Below are positions 18,493 through 27,949 of a stretch of 64,000 nucleotides of DNA, piece by piece. How positions within the stretch are numbered: the stretch's first letter is position 1; every line of letters starts with the position of its first letter. The position numbers and the translations under genes were made by a program. This DNA is from Trinickia dinghuensis (lineage in GTDB: Bacteria > Pseudomonadota > Gammaproteobacteria > Burkholderiales > Burkholderiaceae). The stretch covers positions 342,629 to 406,628 of the forward strand of contig NZ_QRGA01000006.1 of NCBI RefSeq assembly GCF_003367175.1, written 5' to 3'. Under the pieces are notes generated by a model. It was not told where the DNA came from. It saw nothing but the letters and a program-made list of their open reading frames with translations, and searched no databases.

Positions 18493-19848
18493 TCAACCCG
18501 CCGCTGGGACGTTGCTTCGGCTGATCGAGTCCGTACGCGCAGTCAGCCACCCAAGTAAAAAAATCGCCAACGAGCCCATCAGTGCAGGTGCGGCAATCGA
18601 GGTGAACAGAATCTGGCCCTGCCCGAACTGCGCCATGAGCGGGGCACCGGCCATGGATCCGATGATCGAACCGATCCTGCCGTTGGCCATCGCCCAGCTG
18701 ACGCCCGTGGCGCGCGCCGTAGTCGGATAAATGCTGGCCGACAGCAGATTCAATCCATTCTGCGCACCCGCGACGCCGAAGCCAACCAAGAAGACCGTGC
18801 ATCCTAACCAAACGACGTCGTTCAGCAAGAAGCCGGTCACCGCTATCGCCGCGGCAGCACCGAAGTACGTGACCGCAAGGACTCGATAGGCGTTCATCCG
18901 GTCCATCAGCAGCGAAACGACGATCGCCCCGAACGTGCCGCCCAATGGCACCATGGCACCGATACGGGCAGCGCTTGCGATGTTATAGCCCGCGTCTTTG
19001 AGAATGCTGGGCAGCCAGCTTGTCAGCAGATAGAAGACGAAGAGCGAGCAAAAAAACGCGCCCCAAAGCAACAGCGTGCGTGCCGCGCGCCCCTCGGCAA
19101 AAAGTTGCCTCATCGGCGACTTTCCTGCGAGCGACTGTTCCGGTTCGACGAAGGTCACGTCATCCCAGCCCTTCGTTCCCGTCATTTTTTCGACGACTTT
19201 CACTAGCGCGGCCCTATGACGTGCGCCGGCAGCCATGAAGCGAACCGACTCCGGAAGCAACAGAGCGATCGCAGGCAACAGGACGAGCGGCATCGCCCCG
19301 CCGACGACGAGCAACCCACGCCATCCGAACAAAGGAATGACATGGCTCGCCAACTCACCGCCCAATGCGAGCCCTGTCGTGAAGCCGCTGAAACTGAGCG
19401 TGACCATCAACATGCGATGACGGGCCGGCGAGTATTCCGAGCTCAGCGTGATACAGGTCGGCATGGCGCCACCCAGACCGATCCCGGTGAGGAAACGCAA
19501 CGCAGTCAACATGCCGATGGATTGAGACTGTGCCGATGCAAACGTGCCGAGACTGAACACGAGCACGGAAATCAGAAGCACCTTCTTGCGGCCGATCGTA
19601 TCGGCTACCGGCCCCAGCAAGAAGCTGCCGCACATCAGGCCAAACAAGCCCGCGCCGAACGCGGGCGCCAGTTGACTCGCATCGAGCGCCCACTCCTTCC
19701 TCAGCGCCGGCGCGATATAGCCGATCACCGCGGTATCGAATCCATCTACAAGGACGACCAGAAAACACATGATCAAGACAACGATCTGAAAGCGTGACAG
19801 CTTTCCGTTGTCAATGATTGCGCCGATGTCGGCGGTGAGACCGTTCAT
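18493..19848 (-). CDS. Aromatic acid:H+ symporter (AAHS family MFS)
   Basis: About 451 residues, starting MNGLTADIGAIIDNG with GAGGTG upstream. The first helix contains LVVLVDGFDTAVIGYIAPAL with the AAHS DGFD motif, and LLGPVADTIGRKKVLLIS forms the loop 2-3 signature. The family imports benzoate derivatives with protons. It lies between the porin and the reductase-oxygenase pair on the same strand, so it probably brings in the substrate of that oxygenase. It is clearly related to the AAHS transporter at 10.3-11.7 kb but is not a recent copy. Confidence 0.92.
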   Translation of the reverse strand: MNGLTADIGAIIDNGKLSRFQIVVLIMCFLVVLVDGFDTAVIGYIAPALRKEWALDASQLAPAFGAGLFGLMCGSFLLGPVADTIGRKKVLLISVLVFSLGTFASAQSQSIGMLTALRFLTGIGLGGAMPTCITLSSEYSPARHRMLMVTLSFSGFTTGLALGGELASHVIPLFGWRGLLVVGGAMPLVLLPAIALLLPESVRFMAAGARHRAALVKVVEKMTGTKGWDDVTFVEPEQSLAGKSPMRQLFAEGRAARTLLLWGAFFCSLFVFYLLTSWLPSILKDAGYNIASAARIGAMVPLGGTFGAIVVSLLMDRMNAYRVLAVTYFGAAAAIAVTGFLLNDVVWLGCTVFLVGFGVAGAQNGLNLLSASIYPTTARATGVSWAMANGRIGSIIGSMAGAPLMAQFGQGQILFTSIAAPALMGSLAIFLLGWLTARTDSISRSNVPAAG

Positions 19849-19906
19849 TTTTTCACCTCTGCGCACCTTCGAAGATGGCGATCGCTGGGCAACCGCCGCT
19901 CATCTG

Positions 19907-21037
19907 CTAGAACGAATGGCGAATCCCAACGTTCACGCCAAGCTGCCCCATCCCTGCAGGCGGCGTGGCTCCGGCTCCACCCAAGCTGATTGCATACTGG
20001 GCGTGTGCGCTATTCGCGAGATAGGCCGTTTGTGCATAGACCGCCGTCCGTTTGGAAAGCAAATAAGTGAAGCGCAACGTACCGAGTGTGGCCCGTGCAT
20101 CCTGCTGGGCATTGACGATCCGATAAGCCTCGCCATCCAGCAAGACGAAGGGTGTCAGTTGATAAGAAGCACCCGCGAAGAACAGATTCGAACGCGCATC
20201 GGGCGACGTGACATTGTTCGTCTCGACGCGCCGCCCGATCCAGCCTCCGCCCAAACGTAAGTTCCCGAACTTCGCGTACCCGTTCAGTTGAACGCGCGCG
20301 TCTTTGTCCGCGGGATCGGTCAACGGGATGGCGGCCGCCCCGTCGAAGAAGCTGGCTGCCGCGCCCGCTCCGCCACGCTGCTCGTCGTAGGATGCCGAGG
20401 CACCGAACCAAGGCGTGTCGTACTTGAGCATCGCCGACCATTCGCGGCATGCGGAAGCCGCCCCCGGCACCGACCCCACGCAAGTGCCCTGCCCGGGCGA
20501 GTTGCCGGTCCCCGCCGCGTCACGGCCGAACGAATAGGTCGCCCCGATGGTCAAGCCGCGGTACGAACCCTTGTAGGCGACCGTATTGTCGCTGCGCATA
20601 TTGGGGATGTAATTGTCGAGCGAACCCATGCTGTAGAGATCGGGGCCGATCATGTCGGCATCGGCCATCGCCCAATACAGCATGTTGTACTGCCGTCCCA
20701 ACGTCACGGCACCGAATGGACCGCTGACTCCCACCCATGCCTGCCGGCCGAACAGGCGCCCACCCTGACCCATCGAGCCTTGGTTCACGATGAAGCCGCT
20801 CTCCAACGTGAAGATCGCATGCATGCCGCCGCCAAGGTCCTCGTCACCATGCAGGCCCCAGCGCGACGGAAGTTCATCCGTGTTGGACGGCATCCGGACC
20901 AGCGATTTTCCGCTGGTTCCCGCATGCGAAATGTATTCGACGCCCATGTCGACAACCCCATACAACGTAACGCTTTGTGCCGCGGCATACGAACTCGTTA
21001 CGGCCAGAGCAGTCGCGGCCAGATATTTTGCTTTCAT
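19907..21037 (-). CDS. Gram-negative porin
   Basis: 376 residues with a signal peptide (ending SYAAAQS) and the mature start VTLYGVVDMGVEYI of Burkholderiales trimeric porins. The C-terminus ends NVGIRHSF with terminal phenylalanine. A strong ribosome site, TAGGAGGAG, precedes the ATG. The 95-bp AT-rich stretch between it and the aldolase gene could hold a separate promoter, although the direction is that of the whole catabolic unit. With the AAHS transporter it would carry the aromatic acid through both membranes. It is a paralogue of the porin at 3.9-5.0 kb. Confidence 0.92.
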   Translation of the reverse strand: MKAKYLAATALAVTSSYAAAQSVTLYGVVDMGVEYISHAGTSGKSLVRMPSNTDELPSRWGLHGDEDLGGGMHAIFTLESGFIVNQGSMGQGGRLFGRQAWVGVSGPFGAVTLGRQYNMLYWAMADADMIGPDLYSMGSLDNYIPNMRSDNTVAYKGSYRGLTIGATYSFGRDAAGTGNSPGQGTCVGSVPGAASACREWSAMLKYDTPWFGASASYDEQRGGAGAAASFFDGAAAIPLTDPADKDARVQLNGYAKFGNLRLGGGWIGRRVETNNVTSPDARSNLFFAGASYQLTPFVLLDGEAYRIVNAQQDARATLGTLRFTYLLSKRTAVYAQTAYLANSAHAQYAISLGGAGATPPAGMGQLGVNVGIRHSF

Positions 21038-21132
21038 CGTCTCCTCCTATTTATTTAGGACTACTTATTAATATGTCGATTTCTATTCCATCTGCTCCCC
21101 ATCGCTCAATGCGGCGATGGCCTATCAGCGTT

Positions 21133-22149
21133 TTACGCGGCTTGATTCCCCAAGAGATCGAGTGCGACGTCGACGATCATGTCTTCCTGCCCGCCGACCA
21201 TCTTCCGGCGACCCAGCTCGACCAAGATATCCACCGCCTTGAGGTCATAGCGCTTTGCAGCGATCTCAGCATGCCGCAGGAAACTCGAATAAACGCCGGC
21301 GTATCCGAGCGCGAGCGTTTCGCGATCGACGCGCACGGGACGGTCCTGTAACGGGCGCACGATATCGTCCGCCGCATCCATCAGCGCCATCAGATCGCAG
21401 TCGTGAACCCAGCCAAGACGCTCCGCGGCGGCAATAAAAACCTCCAGTGGCGCATTGCCGGCGCCCGCCCCCATCCCGGCGAGCGACGCATCAACGCGAT
21501 CGCACCCCTCTTCCACCGCGACAATTGAGTTCGCGACGCCCAAGCTCAAATTGTGATGTGCGTGCATCCCCGTTTGCGTCTCCGGCTTCAACACCTGTTT
21601 CAGCGCTCGAAAGCGGTCACGCACGTCGCTCATGGTCAATGCGCCGCCCGAATCGACGACGTAGATGCAAGTCGCGCCATACGATTCCATCTTCAGCGCT
21701 TCTTGGGCCAATCGGTCCGGTGTCGTCATATGGCTCATCATCAGGAAGCCGACCGTGTCCATGCCGAGCGAGCGCGCCGTCTCGATGTGCTGGCGCGAGA
21801 CGTCGGCCTCGGTGCAATGCGTCGCAACGCGCACGATTCGAGCACCTGCCGCGTAGGCATTGCACAGATCGTGCACGGTGCCGATGCCGGGCAGCAGCAG
21901 CGTCGCTACTTGCGCATGCGTAACGACTTCAGCCACCGCGGCAATCCACTCGAGGTCGGTATGCGCGCCGAAGCCGTAGTTGAAGCTGGAACCGGCCAAG
22001 CCGTCGCCGTGGGCAACCTCGATCGAATCGACACGCGCCGCATCCAACGCCTTGGCAATCTGCACCGCTTGCGCCACGCTATATTGATGCCGCACGGCGT
22101 GGCTGCCGTCGCGCAGGGTGACATCGGAGATATACAATTTCTTGTTCAC
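21133..22149 (-). CDS. dmpG: 4-hydroxy-2-oxovalerate aldolase
   Basis: 338 residues, the normal length. It opens with the HMG-CoA lyase-like [19 protein letters not shown] motif, including the catalytic and metal-binding Arg-Asp pair, and has [15 protein letters not shown] with the metal-binding histidines. The enzyme splits 4-hydroxy-2-oxopentanoate into pyruvate and acetaldehyde. It works as a channelling complex with the acetylating acetaldehyde dehydrogenase, whose gene lies 10 bp upstream, so toxic acetaldehyde does not escape. This pair ends the meta-cleavage lower pathway encoded here. Cytoplasmic. Confidence 0.95.
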   Translation of the reverse strand: MNKKLYISDVTLRDGSHAVRHQYSVAQAVQIAKALDAARVDSIEVAHGDGLAGSSFNYGFGAHTDLEWIAAVAEVVTHAQVATLLLPGIGTVHDLCNAYAAGARIVRVATHCTEADVSRQHIETARSLGMDTVGFLMMSHMTTPDRLAQEALKMESYGATCIYVVDSGGALTMSDVRDRFRALKQVLKPETQTGMHAHHNLSLGVANSIVAVEEGCDRVDASLAGMGAGAGNAPLEVFIAAAERLGWVHDCDLMALMDAADDIVRPLQDRPVRVDRETLALGYAGVYSSFLRHAEIAAKRYDLKAVDILVELGRRKMVGGQEDMIVDVALDLLGNQAA

Positions 22150-22159
22150 ATTCGCTCCT

Positions 22160-23080
22160 TCACGCCGCGACGAGTGCCGCCGCCTGCGACTCCGCGCAGG
22201 CCAACGCGGCCGAGGTCATGATGTCCAGATTGCCCGCGTATTCAGGCAGATAGTGCGCCGCCCCGCGCACCTCCAGCAGCACGGTGGTCTTCAATCCGCG
22301 GATAGGGCCCGCGCCCGGCAGTGAGATTTCGGCTTGCTCGAACTGCACCTGTTGCTTAAGGCGGTAGCCGGGCACGTAGGCCTGCACTTTGGCAACCATC
22401 GTCTCGATGCTTTCCGCCACTCGCTTTTCATCGACAACTTCACTGAACGTGAATACCGTGTCGCGCATCATTAGCGGCGGCTCCGCCGGATTGAGAATGA
22501 TGATGGCCTTGCCTCGCTCGGCGCGGCCCACGACTTCGATCGCACGCGACGTCGTTTCAGTGAACTCGTCGATATTGGCGCGCGTTCCCGGCCCGGCAGA
22601 GCGGCTCGCGATCGACGCAACGATCTCAGCGTAGTGCACGCGCGCCACCTGCGATACCGCGGCCACGATGGGGATCGTCGCCTGCCCGCCACACGTGACC
22701 ATATTGATGTTCTTCGCACCGCGATAGGCATCGCCGTTGACCACGGGAACCACATACGGCCCGATAGCGGCAGGTGTTAGATCGATCATCGGCACGCCGA
22801 ACTCGGTCAAGCGGGAAGCATGCTTGTGGTGCGCGCCAGCCGAAGTCGCGTCGAACACCAGGCCGATTTCCTCGAACCCCGGCATGCCTAGCAGCCCTTC
22901 GAGTCCATCCGCCGTCGTCGGCACCCCGAGCCGTGCTGCCCGCCCCAATCCCTCCGAAGCGGGATCGATGCCCACCATCGCGCCCATTTCGATGTGCCGG
23001 CCGTGGCGCATCACCTTGATCATCAAGTCGGTACCGATGTTTCCCGATCCGATAATCGCAACTTTAAGCTTTCGACTCAC
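22160..23080 (-). CDS. dmpF: Acetaldehyde dehydrogenase (acetylating)
   Basis: About 306 residues. The N-terminal Rossmann motif is [16 protein letters not shown]. The active-site cysteine is Cys130 in [14 protein letters not shown]. It oxidises acetaldehyde to acetyl-CoA with NAD and CoA in complex with the aldolase. I chose GTG 23080 (VSRKLKVAI) because AAGGAG lies 8 nt before it; the upstream extension of the frame overlaps the tautomerase gene and has no family similarity. The start overlaps the tautomerase 3' end by 17 bp, which indicates coupled translation. Confidence 0.95.
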   Translation of the reverse strand: MSRKLKVAIIGSGNIGTDLMIKVMRHGRHIEMGAMVGIDPASEGLGRAARLGVPTTADGLEGLLGMPGFEEIGLVFDATSAGAHHKHASRLTEFGVPMIDLTPAAIGPYVVPVVNGDAYRGAKNINMVTCGGQATIPIVAAVSQVARVHYAEIVASIASRSAGPGTRANIDEFTETTSRAIEVVGRAERGKAIIILNPAEPPLMMRDTVFTFSEVVDEKRVAESIETMVAKVQAYVPGYRLKQQVQFEQAEISLPGAGPIRGLKTTVLLEVRGAAHYLPEYAGNLDIMTSAALACAESQAAALVAA

Positions 23081-23282
23081 GCGCGGGCTCCTTCGACTCC
23101 GAGATTGATTTCGGCACACCGCCGACACCCCAATGGGCCGCGGGCACTTCCTGGATGATCACGCGCACCGATTCGCGCGGCGCGCCGATTGCGGCGGTTG
23201 TCGCCTCCGTCAGATGGCAAATCAACTTCGCCTTTGCGTCCATGGAACGCCCTTCGATCAGCGTGACTTGTATGAGCGGCAT
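23064..23282 (-). CDS. 4-oxalocrotonate tautomerase
   Basis: 72 residues beginning [13 protein letters not shown]. After methionine removal Pro1 becomes the catalytic base of the tautomerase superfamily, and Arg residues further on ([11 protein letters not shown]) match the substrate-binding positions. It interconverts enol and keto forms of 4-oxalocrotonate before decarboxylation. The C-terminal tail is about 8-10 residues longer than in the classical 62-residue enzyme and overlaps the next gene. It lies 10 bp behind the oxalocrotonate decarboxylase gene in the same operon. Too short to be found without looking for the internal ATG. Confidence 0.92.
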   Translation of the reverse strand: MPLIQVTLIEGRSMDAKAKLICHLTEATTAAIGAPRESVRVIIQEVPAAHWGVGGVPKSISESKEPARESKA

Positions 23283-23292
23283 CGCTTGTCCC

Positions 23293-24063
23293 CTATTCGA
23301 CTGCGTTGAATTCGACCGAACCGAGGCCCTGCATTTCGCAGCGCACGTGCATACCGGGTTCAAGGGCCTCCGCAGCGGTCGCTCCGCCCGCCATTACGAT
23401 CGCACCGGCTTGCAAGGGCTCGCCCGCTTCCGCTGCGAGCCTCGCGGCCGCGACGAGCGAGCGCAGCGGATGGCCGAGAATCCCCGCGGTACTTCCGATC
23501 TGCTTGGCTCGACCATCGATGCTCAGAACGAGACCAAGGTTCGAGAAGTCGCGTCGCGGATCCGACCACGAACCGATCACGTAACCCGACGACGATGCGT
23601 TGTCGGCAATCACGTCGGTCAGAGAGAATTTAAAGTTTTCGTAGCGCGAGTCGATCACCTCGAGCGCGGGCGCGATGGCGGCAACCGCCTCCAACGCCTG
23701 AACCAAACTGACGCGAGCCGGGAGCGGCTTAGCCAACAGAAACGCGAGCTCAGGCTCGACGCGCGGGTGCACATAGCGTGAGAGCTGAACGGCGGCGCCT
23801 TCTTCAAGTGCCATCTCCTCCGTCAAGCGCCCCCAGATCACGTCGTGTACGCCCATCTGGACCATCTTGGCTCGGCTCGTGAAACCCATCTTGACACCGC
23901 TGCGGCGTTCACCGCGTTCGAGCCGCCGAGCTATCGAAGCAGCCTGGATCGCATACGCGTCCGATGTCGTGAGCTGCTCGGCCTCGCCAAACTGCGCGAT
24001 GGCGCGGGCTTTGCACGCCGCGTCGTCTACGCGTTGCGCAAGCATTGCGAAGCGATCGTTCAT
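23293..24063 (-). CDS. dmpH: 4-oxalocrotonate decarboxylase
   Basis: 256 residues of the fumarylacetoacetase/hydratase-decarboxylase family. The metal ligands lie in [13 protein letters not shown], and [20 protein letters not shown] is the characteristic middle segment that separates decarboxylases from the hydratase next door (which has [11 protein letters not shown]). It converts 2-oxohex-3-enedioate to 2-hydroxypenta-2,4-dienoate and usually forms a complex with the hydratase. Its ATG overlaps the hydratase stop by 4 bp, in keeping with co-assembly. Cytoplasmic. Confidence 0.92.
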   Translation of the reverse strand: MNDRFAMLAQRVDDAACKARAIAQFGEAEQLTTSDAYAIQAASIARRLERGERRSGVKMGFTSRAKMVQMGVHDVIWGRLTEEMALEEGAAVQLSRYVHPRVEPELAFLLAKPLPARVSLVQALEAVAAIAPALEVIDSRYENFKFSLTDVIADNASSSGYVIGSWSDPRRDFSNLGLVLSIDGRAKQIGSTAGILGHPLRSLVAAARLAAEAGEPLQAGAIVMAGGATAAEALEPGMHVRCEMQGLGSVEFNAVE

Positions 24064-24851
24064 TCCTTCTCTCCAAACACGGCGCGCACGGCGCCCAGGC
24101 CTTCGATGCGCGCTTCGAATACGTCACCGGGGCGAACGGCAACCATGGGTCCCAGCGCACCCGTGAGGACGACGTCCCCGGCCTTCAACGAATGCCCGCG
24201 CAACGCCATTGTGTTGGCAAGCCATACGGCGGCGTTCATCGGATGACCAAGGCAAGCCGCGCCGGCACCGAGCGATACCTGCTCGCCACGGCGCTCCATG
24301 ACCATGCCGGCCAGCCGCAAATCGAGTCCCGTCAGCGAAACCGGCGTGTTGCCGAGCACGAACGCCGAACTCGATGCGTTGTCGGCTACCGTATCGACGA
24401 AGCGAATATTCCAATCGGCAATGCGGCTGCCGACGATTTCGATGGCCGGCAATGCGAAAGCCGTTGCTCGCAGCATTTCGGCGACAGTGACGCCGGGCTC
24501 GAGCAAATCGCGCTCGAGCACGAGCGCCACTTCGGCCTCGACTTTCGGCTGCATCAGATGCGACCAGCCGATCGGCTCGCCATCTTGGAAGGCCATATGG
24601 TCGAACAGCATGCCGAAGTCGGGTTGATCCACACCGAGCTGCTGTTGCACGGCGCGCGCGGTCAAACCGATCTTCCTGCCGATGAGCCGCGCCCCGCTCT
24701 CGAGTTGACGCTGCGTATTGATCTCTTGCACCGCATAGGCATCGTCGCCGCCGAAATCCGGATACGTTTCACGCAGCGGCGCAACCGGCTGACCGGTACG
24801 GGCCGCCTGCAGCAACGCGTCGGCTGCGGCCAATTGGTGTTGCACATTCAT
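24060..24851 (-). CDS. dmpE: 2-oxopent-4-enoate (2-hydroxypenta-2,4-dienoate) hydratase
   Basis: 263 residues with the family's metal-binding segment [17 protein letters not shown] and the [17 protein letters not shown] motif near the N-terminus. It adds water to 2-hydroxypenta-2,4-dienoate to give 4-hydroxy-2-oxovalerate for the aldolase. It is a paralogue of the decarboxylase encoded next, and the two genes overlap by 4 bp. It also overlaps the dehydrogenase gene upstream by 4 bp, so three genes in a row are tightly coupled. Confidence 0.93.
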   Translation of the reverse strand: MNVQHQLAAADALLQAARTGQPVAPLRETYPDFGGDDAYAVQEINTQRQLESGARLIGRKIGLTARAVQQQLGVDQPDFGMLFDHMAFQDGEPIGWSHLMQPKVEAEVALVLERDLLEPGVTVAEMLRATAFALPAIEIVGSRIADWNIRFVDTVADNASSSAFVLGNTPVSLTGLDLRLAGMVMERRGEQVSLGAGAACLGHPMNAAVWLANTMALRGHSLKAGDVVLTGALGPMVAVRPGDVFEARIEGLGAVRAVFGEKE

Positions 24852-26314
24852 GCTTGCGGCTCCAGCTTGAGGCAGACGTTGGACAGTTCCGTGTAGAACT
24901 CGAGCGAATGCACGCCCCCTTCACGGCCGATACCCGATTTCCCCGAGCCGCCGAACGCGGTACGCAAATCGCGAAGGAACCAGGTATTGACCCACACGAT
25001 GCCGACCTTGAGCTTCGCGCTTACTCGATGCGCCCGGTTGACGTCGCGTGTGTAGACCGATGCCGCCAAGCCATACGGCGTCGAGTTGGCCAGGCGAACG
25101 GCTTCCTCCTCGGAATCGAAAGGTTCGATATGGCAACAGGGCCCGAAGATTTCCTCGGTCAGCACGCGCGAGTCACGCGACAAGCCCGTCCAAATCGTCG
25201 GCTCGATCCATGCGCCTTCGCGCAAGTGGGCCGGCATCTCGGGCACGCCGCCGCCGTGGTGCACGGTCGCGCCCTCATCGCGAGCAAGGGCGTAGTAGCT
25301 CAGAACCTTGCGCTGATGCTCTTCGGAAATGAGCGGACCGAAGTTGGCGTTCGCATCTTCGGGAACACCCGGCCGAAGCGAGCGCGCGACGCCGGTCAGC
25401 GCCTCCACGACCTTATCGAACAGGGGCCGCTCGACATAAACGCGCTCGGTGCCCAAGCAAACCTGTCCGGTGTTTTCGAATACCGACCGCTTTAGACCGG
25501 CTATTACCGCATCGATATCGGCATCGGCAAACACGAGCGCCGGATTCTTGCCGCCCAATTCCATCGAAACAGGTTTGATACCGTCGGCGCTAGCCTTCAT
25601 GATCGCGGCGCCCGTGCGCGTCTCGCCTGTGAAGGTGATCGCATCGACATCGGAATGGCACGTCAGAAACTCGCCCGCCGAACCAGGACCAAACCCGTGC
25701 ACGACGTTGTAGACACCCGCCGGCACCCCGACCTCGTTCATCACCTCGCCGAGCAACGCCGCGGTGGCAGGCGTCTCTTCGGAAGGCTTGACCACAACCG
25801 TATTGCCGCACGCGAGCGCGGGCCCGACCTTCCACGTCATCAACAATAGAGGCAGATTCCACGGGCATACCACGGCGATCACGCCCTTCGGCCGGCGCAG
25901 CGCATAGTTCAGCGCGGGCTTGCCGTCGGGCGCAGTGCCCGTGAAGCATTCGGTATGGACGTTGCGCACGGCATCCGCGAAGACACGAAAATTCGCTGCA
26001 CCGCGCGGGATGTCGAGGTGTGATGCGAGGGCGCGAGGCTTGCCGGTATCGGCCACTTCCGCGGCAACGAAATCGTCCTTGCGGCGGTCGATCTCGTCAG
26101 CGACGGCGTACAGCAAATCGCAGCGCTGCGCGAGCGTGAGCTTGCTCCACGGCCCGTCGAGTGCGGCGCGAGCCGCTTGCACCGCGTCGTCGACGTCTTG
26201 CTTGCTCGCCTCGCTCACCTGCGCGATGAGTTGCCCCGTACAGGGGTCAACGTCGGGGAAGCACTTACTGCCCCGTCCTTCGCGATAGGTACCGTTGATG
26301 AAATTCAGGATCAT
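24848..26314 (-). CDS. dmpC: 2-hydroxymuconate semialdehyde dehydrogenase
   Basis: 488 residues, aldehyde dehydrogenase superfamily. The general base is in [16 protein letters not shown] (Glu) and the catalytic thiol in [14 protein letters not shown] (Cys). NAD binding is marked by [11 protein letters not shown]. Length and the [15 protein letters not shown]-terminal segment agree with the DmpC/XylG branch. It oxidises 2-hydroxymuconate semialdehyde to 2-hydroxymuconate (enol-4-oxalocrotonate), which commits carbon to the 4-oxalocrotonate branch. No hydrolase of the other meta-cleavage branch is present, which fits a semialdehyde (not a ketone) ring-cleavage product. Aminomuconate semialdehyde dehydrogenase is the closest alternative name. 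Confidence 0.92.
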   Translation of the reverse strand: MILNFINGTYREGRGSKCFPDVDPCTGQLIAQVSEASKQDVDDAVQAARAALDGPWSKLTLAQRCDLLYAVADEIDRRKDDFVAAEVADTGKPRALASHLDIPRGAANFRVFADAVRNVHTECFTGTAPDGKPALNYALRRPKGVIAVVCPWNLPLLLMTWKVGPALACGNTVVVKPSEETPATAALLGEVMNEVGVPAGVYNVVHGFGPGSAGEFLTCHSDVDAITFTGETRTGAAIMKASADGIKPVSMELGGKNPALVFADADIDAVIAGLKRSVFENTGQVCLGTERVYVERPLFDKVVEALTGVARSLRPGVPEDANANFGPLISEEHQRKVLSYYALARDEGATVHHGGGVPEMPAHLREGAWIEPTIWTGLSRDSRVLTEEIFGPCCHIEPFDSEEEAVRLANSTPYGLAASVYTRDVNRAHRVSAKLKVGIVWVNTWFLRDLRTAFGGSGKSGIGREGGVHSLEFYTELSNVCLKLEPQA

Positions 26315-26326
26315 TACGTCTTCCTT

Positions 26327-26992
26327 TTAGCGTTCTGGGTCGCCTGCCGTCAGGTAGTCCCACATGCGTTCAAAGATCTGGCCAGCGGAAGTCGCGCGGC
26401 GGCTGCATTCGGCATCGGTGAGGATCGCCGACTCCTGTGCTAGACCGGCGCTGAGAATCGCGAGCTCCAGCCTGGCCGCGTCCTCCAAGTACCAAGTGAG
26501 CACCACGGCCTTCATCAGCGAATCGGCCGCGACCACCGTTCCGTTGCCTCGCATGACGACGGCCGGTTCATCGCCGAGCGTTTCGGCTAACGCTTTCGCT
26601 GCCGTGTCGTCTCGCAGCAATTGCGGGTCATCCCACAGCGGCACACCTCGCCCGAAGTACGCACCAAAGCCGTGGCGAGGCAGCGGAGTCAGGCGCGCCG
26701 TGCCCAATGTCATCAGCGCCGGGGGCATCGTTCGAGCCACCGCGTTCACATCGGGGCGGAGTGCGTAAATCTGCTGGTGAATCTTGACCTCCCCGAGCAC
26801 ACCATCCGGAAGTGCGCCGGTCACAGGAACCACGGTTCCGTCGTCGCCCAAACCGATCAACGCCATCGGCCGCGCGGCGCACACGAGGAAGCGTTCGGAA
26901 TCGAGGCGCATGCTCACGTGCCCATACGCATGGACGAGCCCATGGCGAGCGAGTGCACGCGCGGCAACTCGAAGCACGGTTTGTGCATCCAT
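26327..26992 (-). CDS. Class II aldolase/adducin-fold protein, probable ring-fission-product decarboxylase
   Basis: 221 residues with the class II aldolase/adducin fold: NARG-like opening HAYGHVSMRL, then GEVKIHQQIYALRPDVNAVA. Relatives in p-cumate and 2,3-dihydroxybenzoate pathways (CmtD and DhbB types) decarboxylate the carboxylated ring-fission product. Here that would turn 2-hydroxy-3-carboxymuconate semialdehyde into 2-hydroxymuconate semialdehyde for the dehydrogenase encoded 13 bp downstream. The His-x-His metal pair usual in sugar aldolases is replaced by Arg-Thr-Met (about residues 87-89), so metal binding may differ. It is flanked by the ring-cleavage dioxygenase gene 2 bp upstream. 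The function is inferred mainly from pathway logic. Confidence 0.78.
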   Translation of the reverse strand: MDAQTVLRVAARALARHGLVHAYGHVSMRLDSERFLVCAARPMALIGLGDDGTVVPVTGALPDGVLGEVKIHQQIYALRPDVNAVARTMPPALMTLGTARLTPLPRHGFGAYFGRGVPLWDDPQLLRDDTAAKALAETLGDEPAVVMRGNGTVVAADSLMKAVVLTWYLEDAARLELAILSAGLAQESAILTDAECSRRATSAGQIFERMWDYLTAGDPER

Positions 26993-26994
26993 CT

Positions 26995-27858
26995 TTACGT
27001 CCTAAATTCGGCGATGTCCGGCACGGCACCCCACATGCAGTAGGAACTCGTCGCTCTCGGAAATTGACGTGGCTGATAAAACGGTTCGTCGGCGGCCGTT
27101 ATGTGGCGCACGCCCGTGGAATACTCATAGACCATTCCATCCGGCCCTTCGAAGTACAGAAAAACCGCACCGGACGTCGGATGCCGGCCAGGTCCGAAGA
27201 CGATGCGTACGCCATGGCGCTGCAGCAGATACCAAGCGCGCATCAGATCGTCGATCGTTTCCACCTGATGATTGATGTGTTGCACGCCATGGTGCGCCGC
27301 GGGGAACAGTGCGACCTTGTGGTGGATTTCGTCGATGCGCAGCAGCGGTGCGTCTCCGATACGGTCGCTCACTTGCGCACCGAGGATCTGAGTCCAGAAT
27401 CTTTCATCGCGCGCGGCGTTGGTCGTGCATAGGCCAACGTGACTGAATCCAGTGATGCCGGCGTCGCGCGACGGAAAATAGCGGCGCCCGCTGTGATGCG
27501 GCCTCACGACGAGATCGATGCTGTTGCCGCTCGGATCGCGGAAATTGACGAACACCTCGACATGGCGCTGCTCGCACTGCTCCGCGCTTCCAGCCCGCAC
27601 GTCGATGCCAGAATTGCTCAGTTCAGACGCGGCCCGGTCGAGTTCGTCGGCTGTCCGCAACTCGAATCCAACGACGTGCTCGCGCGGATCGCCCTCGAAG
27701 TACACGAGCGTGTGATCGCGATTGTCGCTGCGGTAATAGTGCGCACCTGCATCGGCCCGACCTAGTTCGAGGCCGAGGATTTTGAGCGCATACTCGTCGG
27801 CGGCAGCGAGGTTTCGCGTGCCTAGCCTGACGTAGCGGATGTCGTGAAGGTCGATCAC
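26995..27858 (-). CDS. Extradiol ring-cleavage dioxygenase (type I, VOC fold), probably 2,3-dihydroxybenzoate 3,4-dioxygenase
   Basis: 287 residues from GTG 27858; a much longer open frame runs upstream through the divergent promoter and is not coding. Two vicinal-oxygen-chelate repeats are present. The Fe(II) ligands are His140 (GFSHVGL), His194 (GVQHINHQV) and Glu245 (MVYEYS), with the conserved HINHQVETIDD helix. It should cleave a catecholic ring next to one hydroxyl. The next gene is an aldolase-fold decarboxylase and then the semialdehyde dehydrogenase, so the substrate probably bears a carboxyl group, with 2,3-dihydroxybenzoate cleaved at 3,4 as the best guess. A divergent LysR gene faces it. 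It is the first gene of the unit. Substrate is inference. Confidence 0.85.
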   Translation of the reverse strand: MIDLHDIRYVRLGTRNLAAADEYALKILGLELGRADAGAHYYRSDNRDHTLVYFEGDPREHVVGFELRTADELDRAASELSNSGIDVRAGSAEQCEQRHVEVFVNFRDPSGNSIDLVVRPHHSGRRYFPSRDAGITGFSHVGLCTTNAARDERFWTQILGAQVSDRIGDAPLLRIDEIHHKVALFPAAHHGVQHINHQVETIDDLMRAWYLLQRHGVRIVFGPGRHPTSGAVFLYFEGPDGMVYEYSTGVRHITAADEPFYQPRQFPRATSSYCMWGAVPDIAEFRT

Positions 27859-27949
27859 AGGGCAGCCCTTAAAAACGAAGTCATGCTGAGATGTCGATAA
27901 TGTAGGCTTGTGCGTGATATCCGTGAAATGAACAAACTGGAATTGTGAT

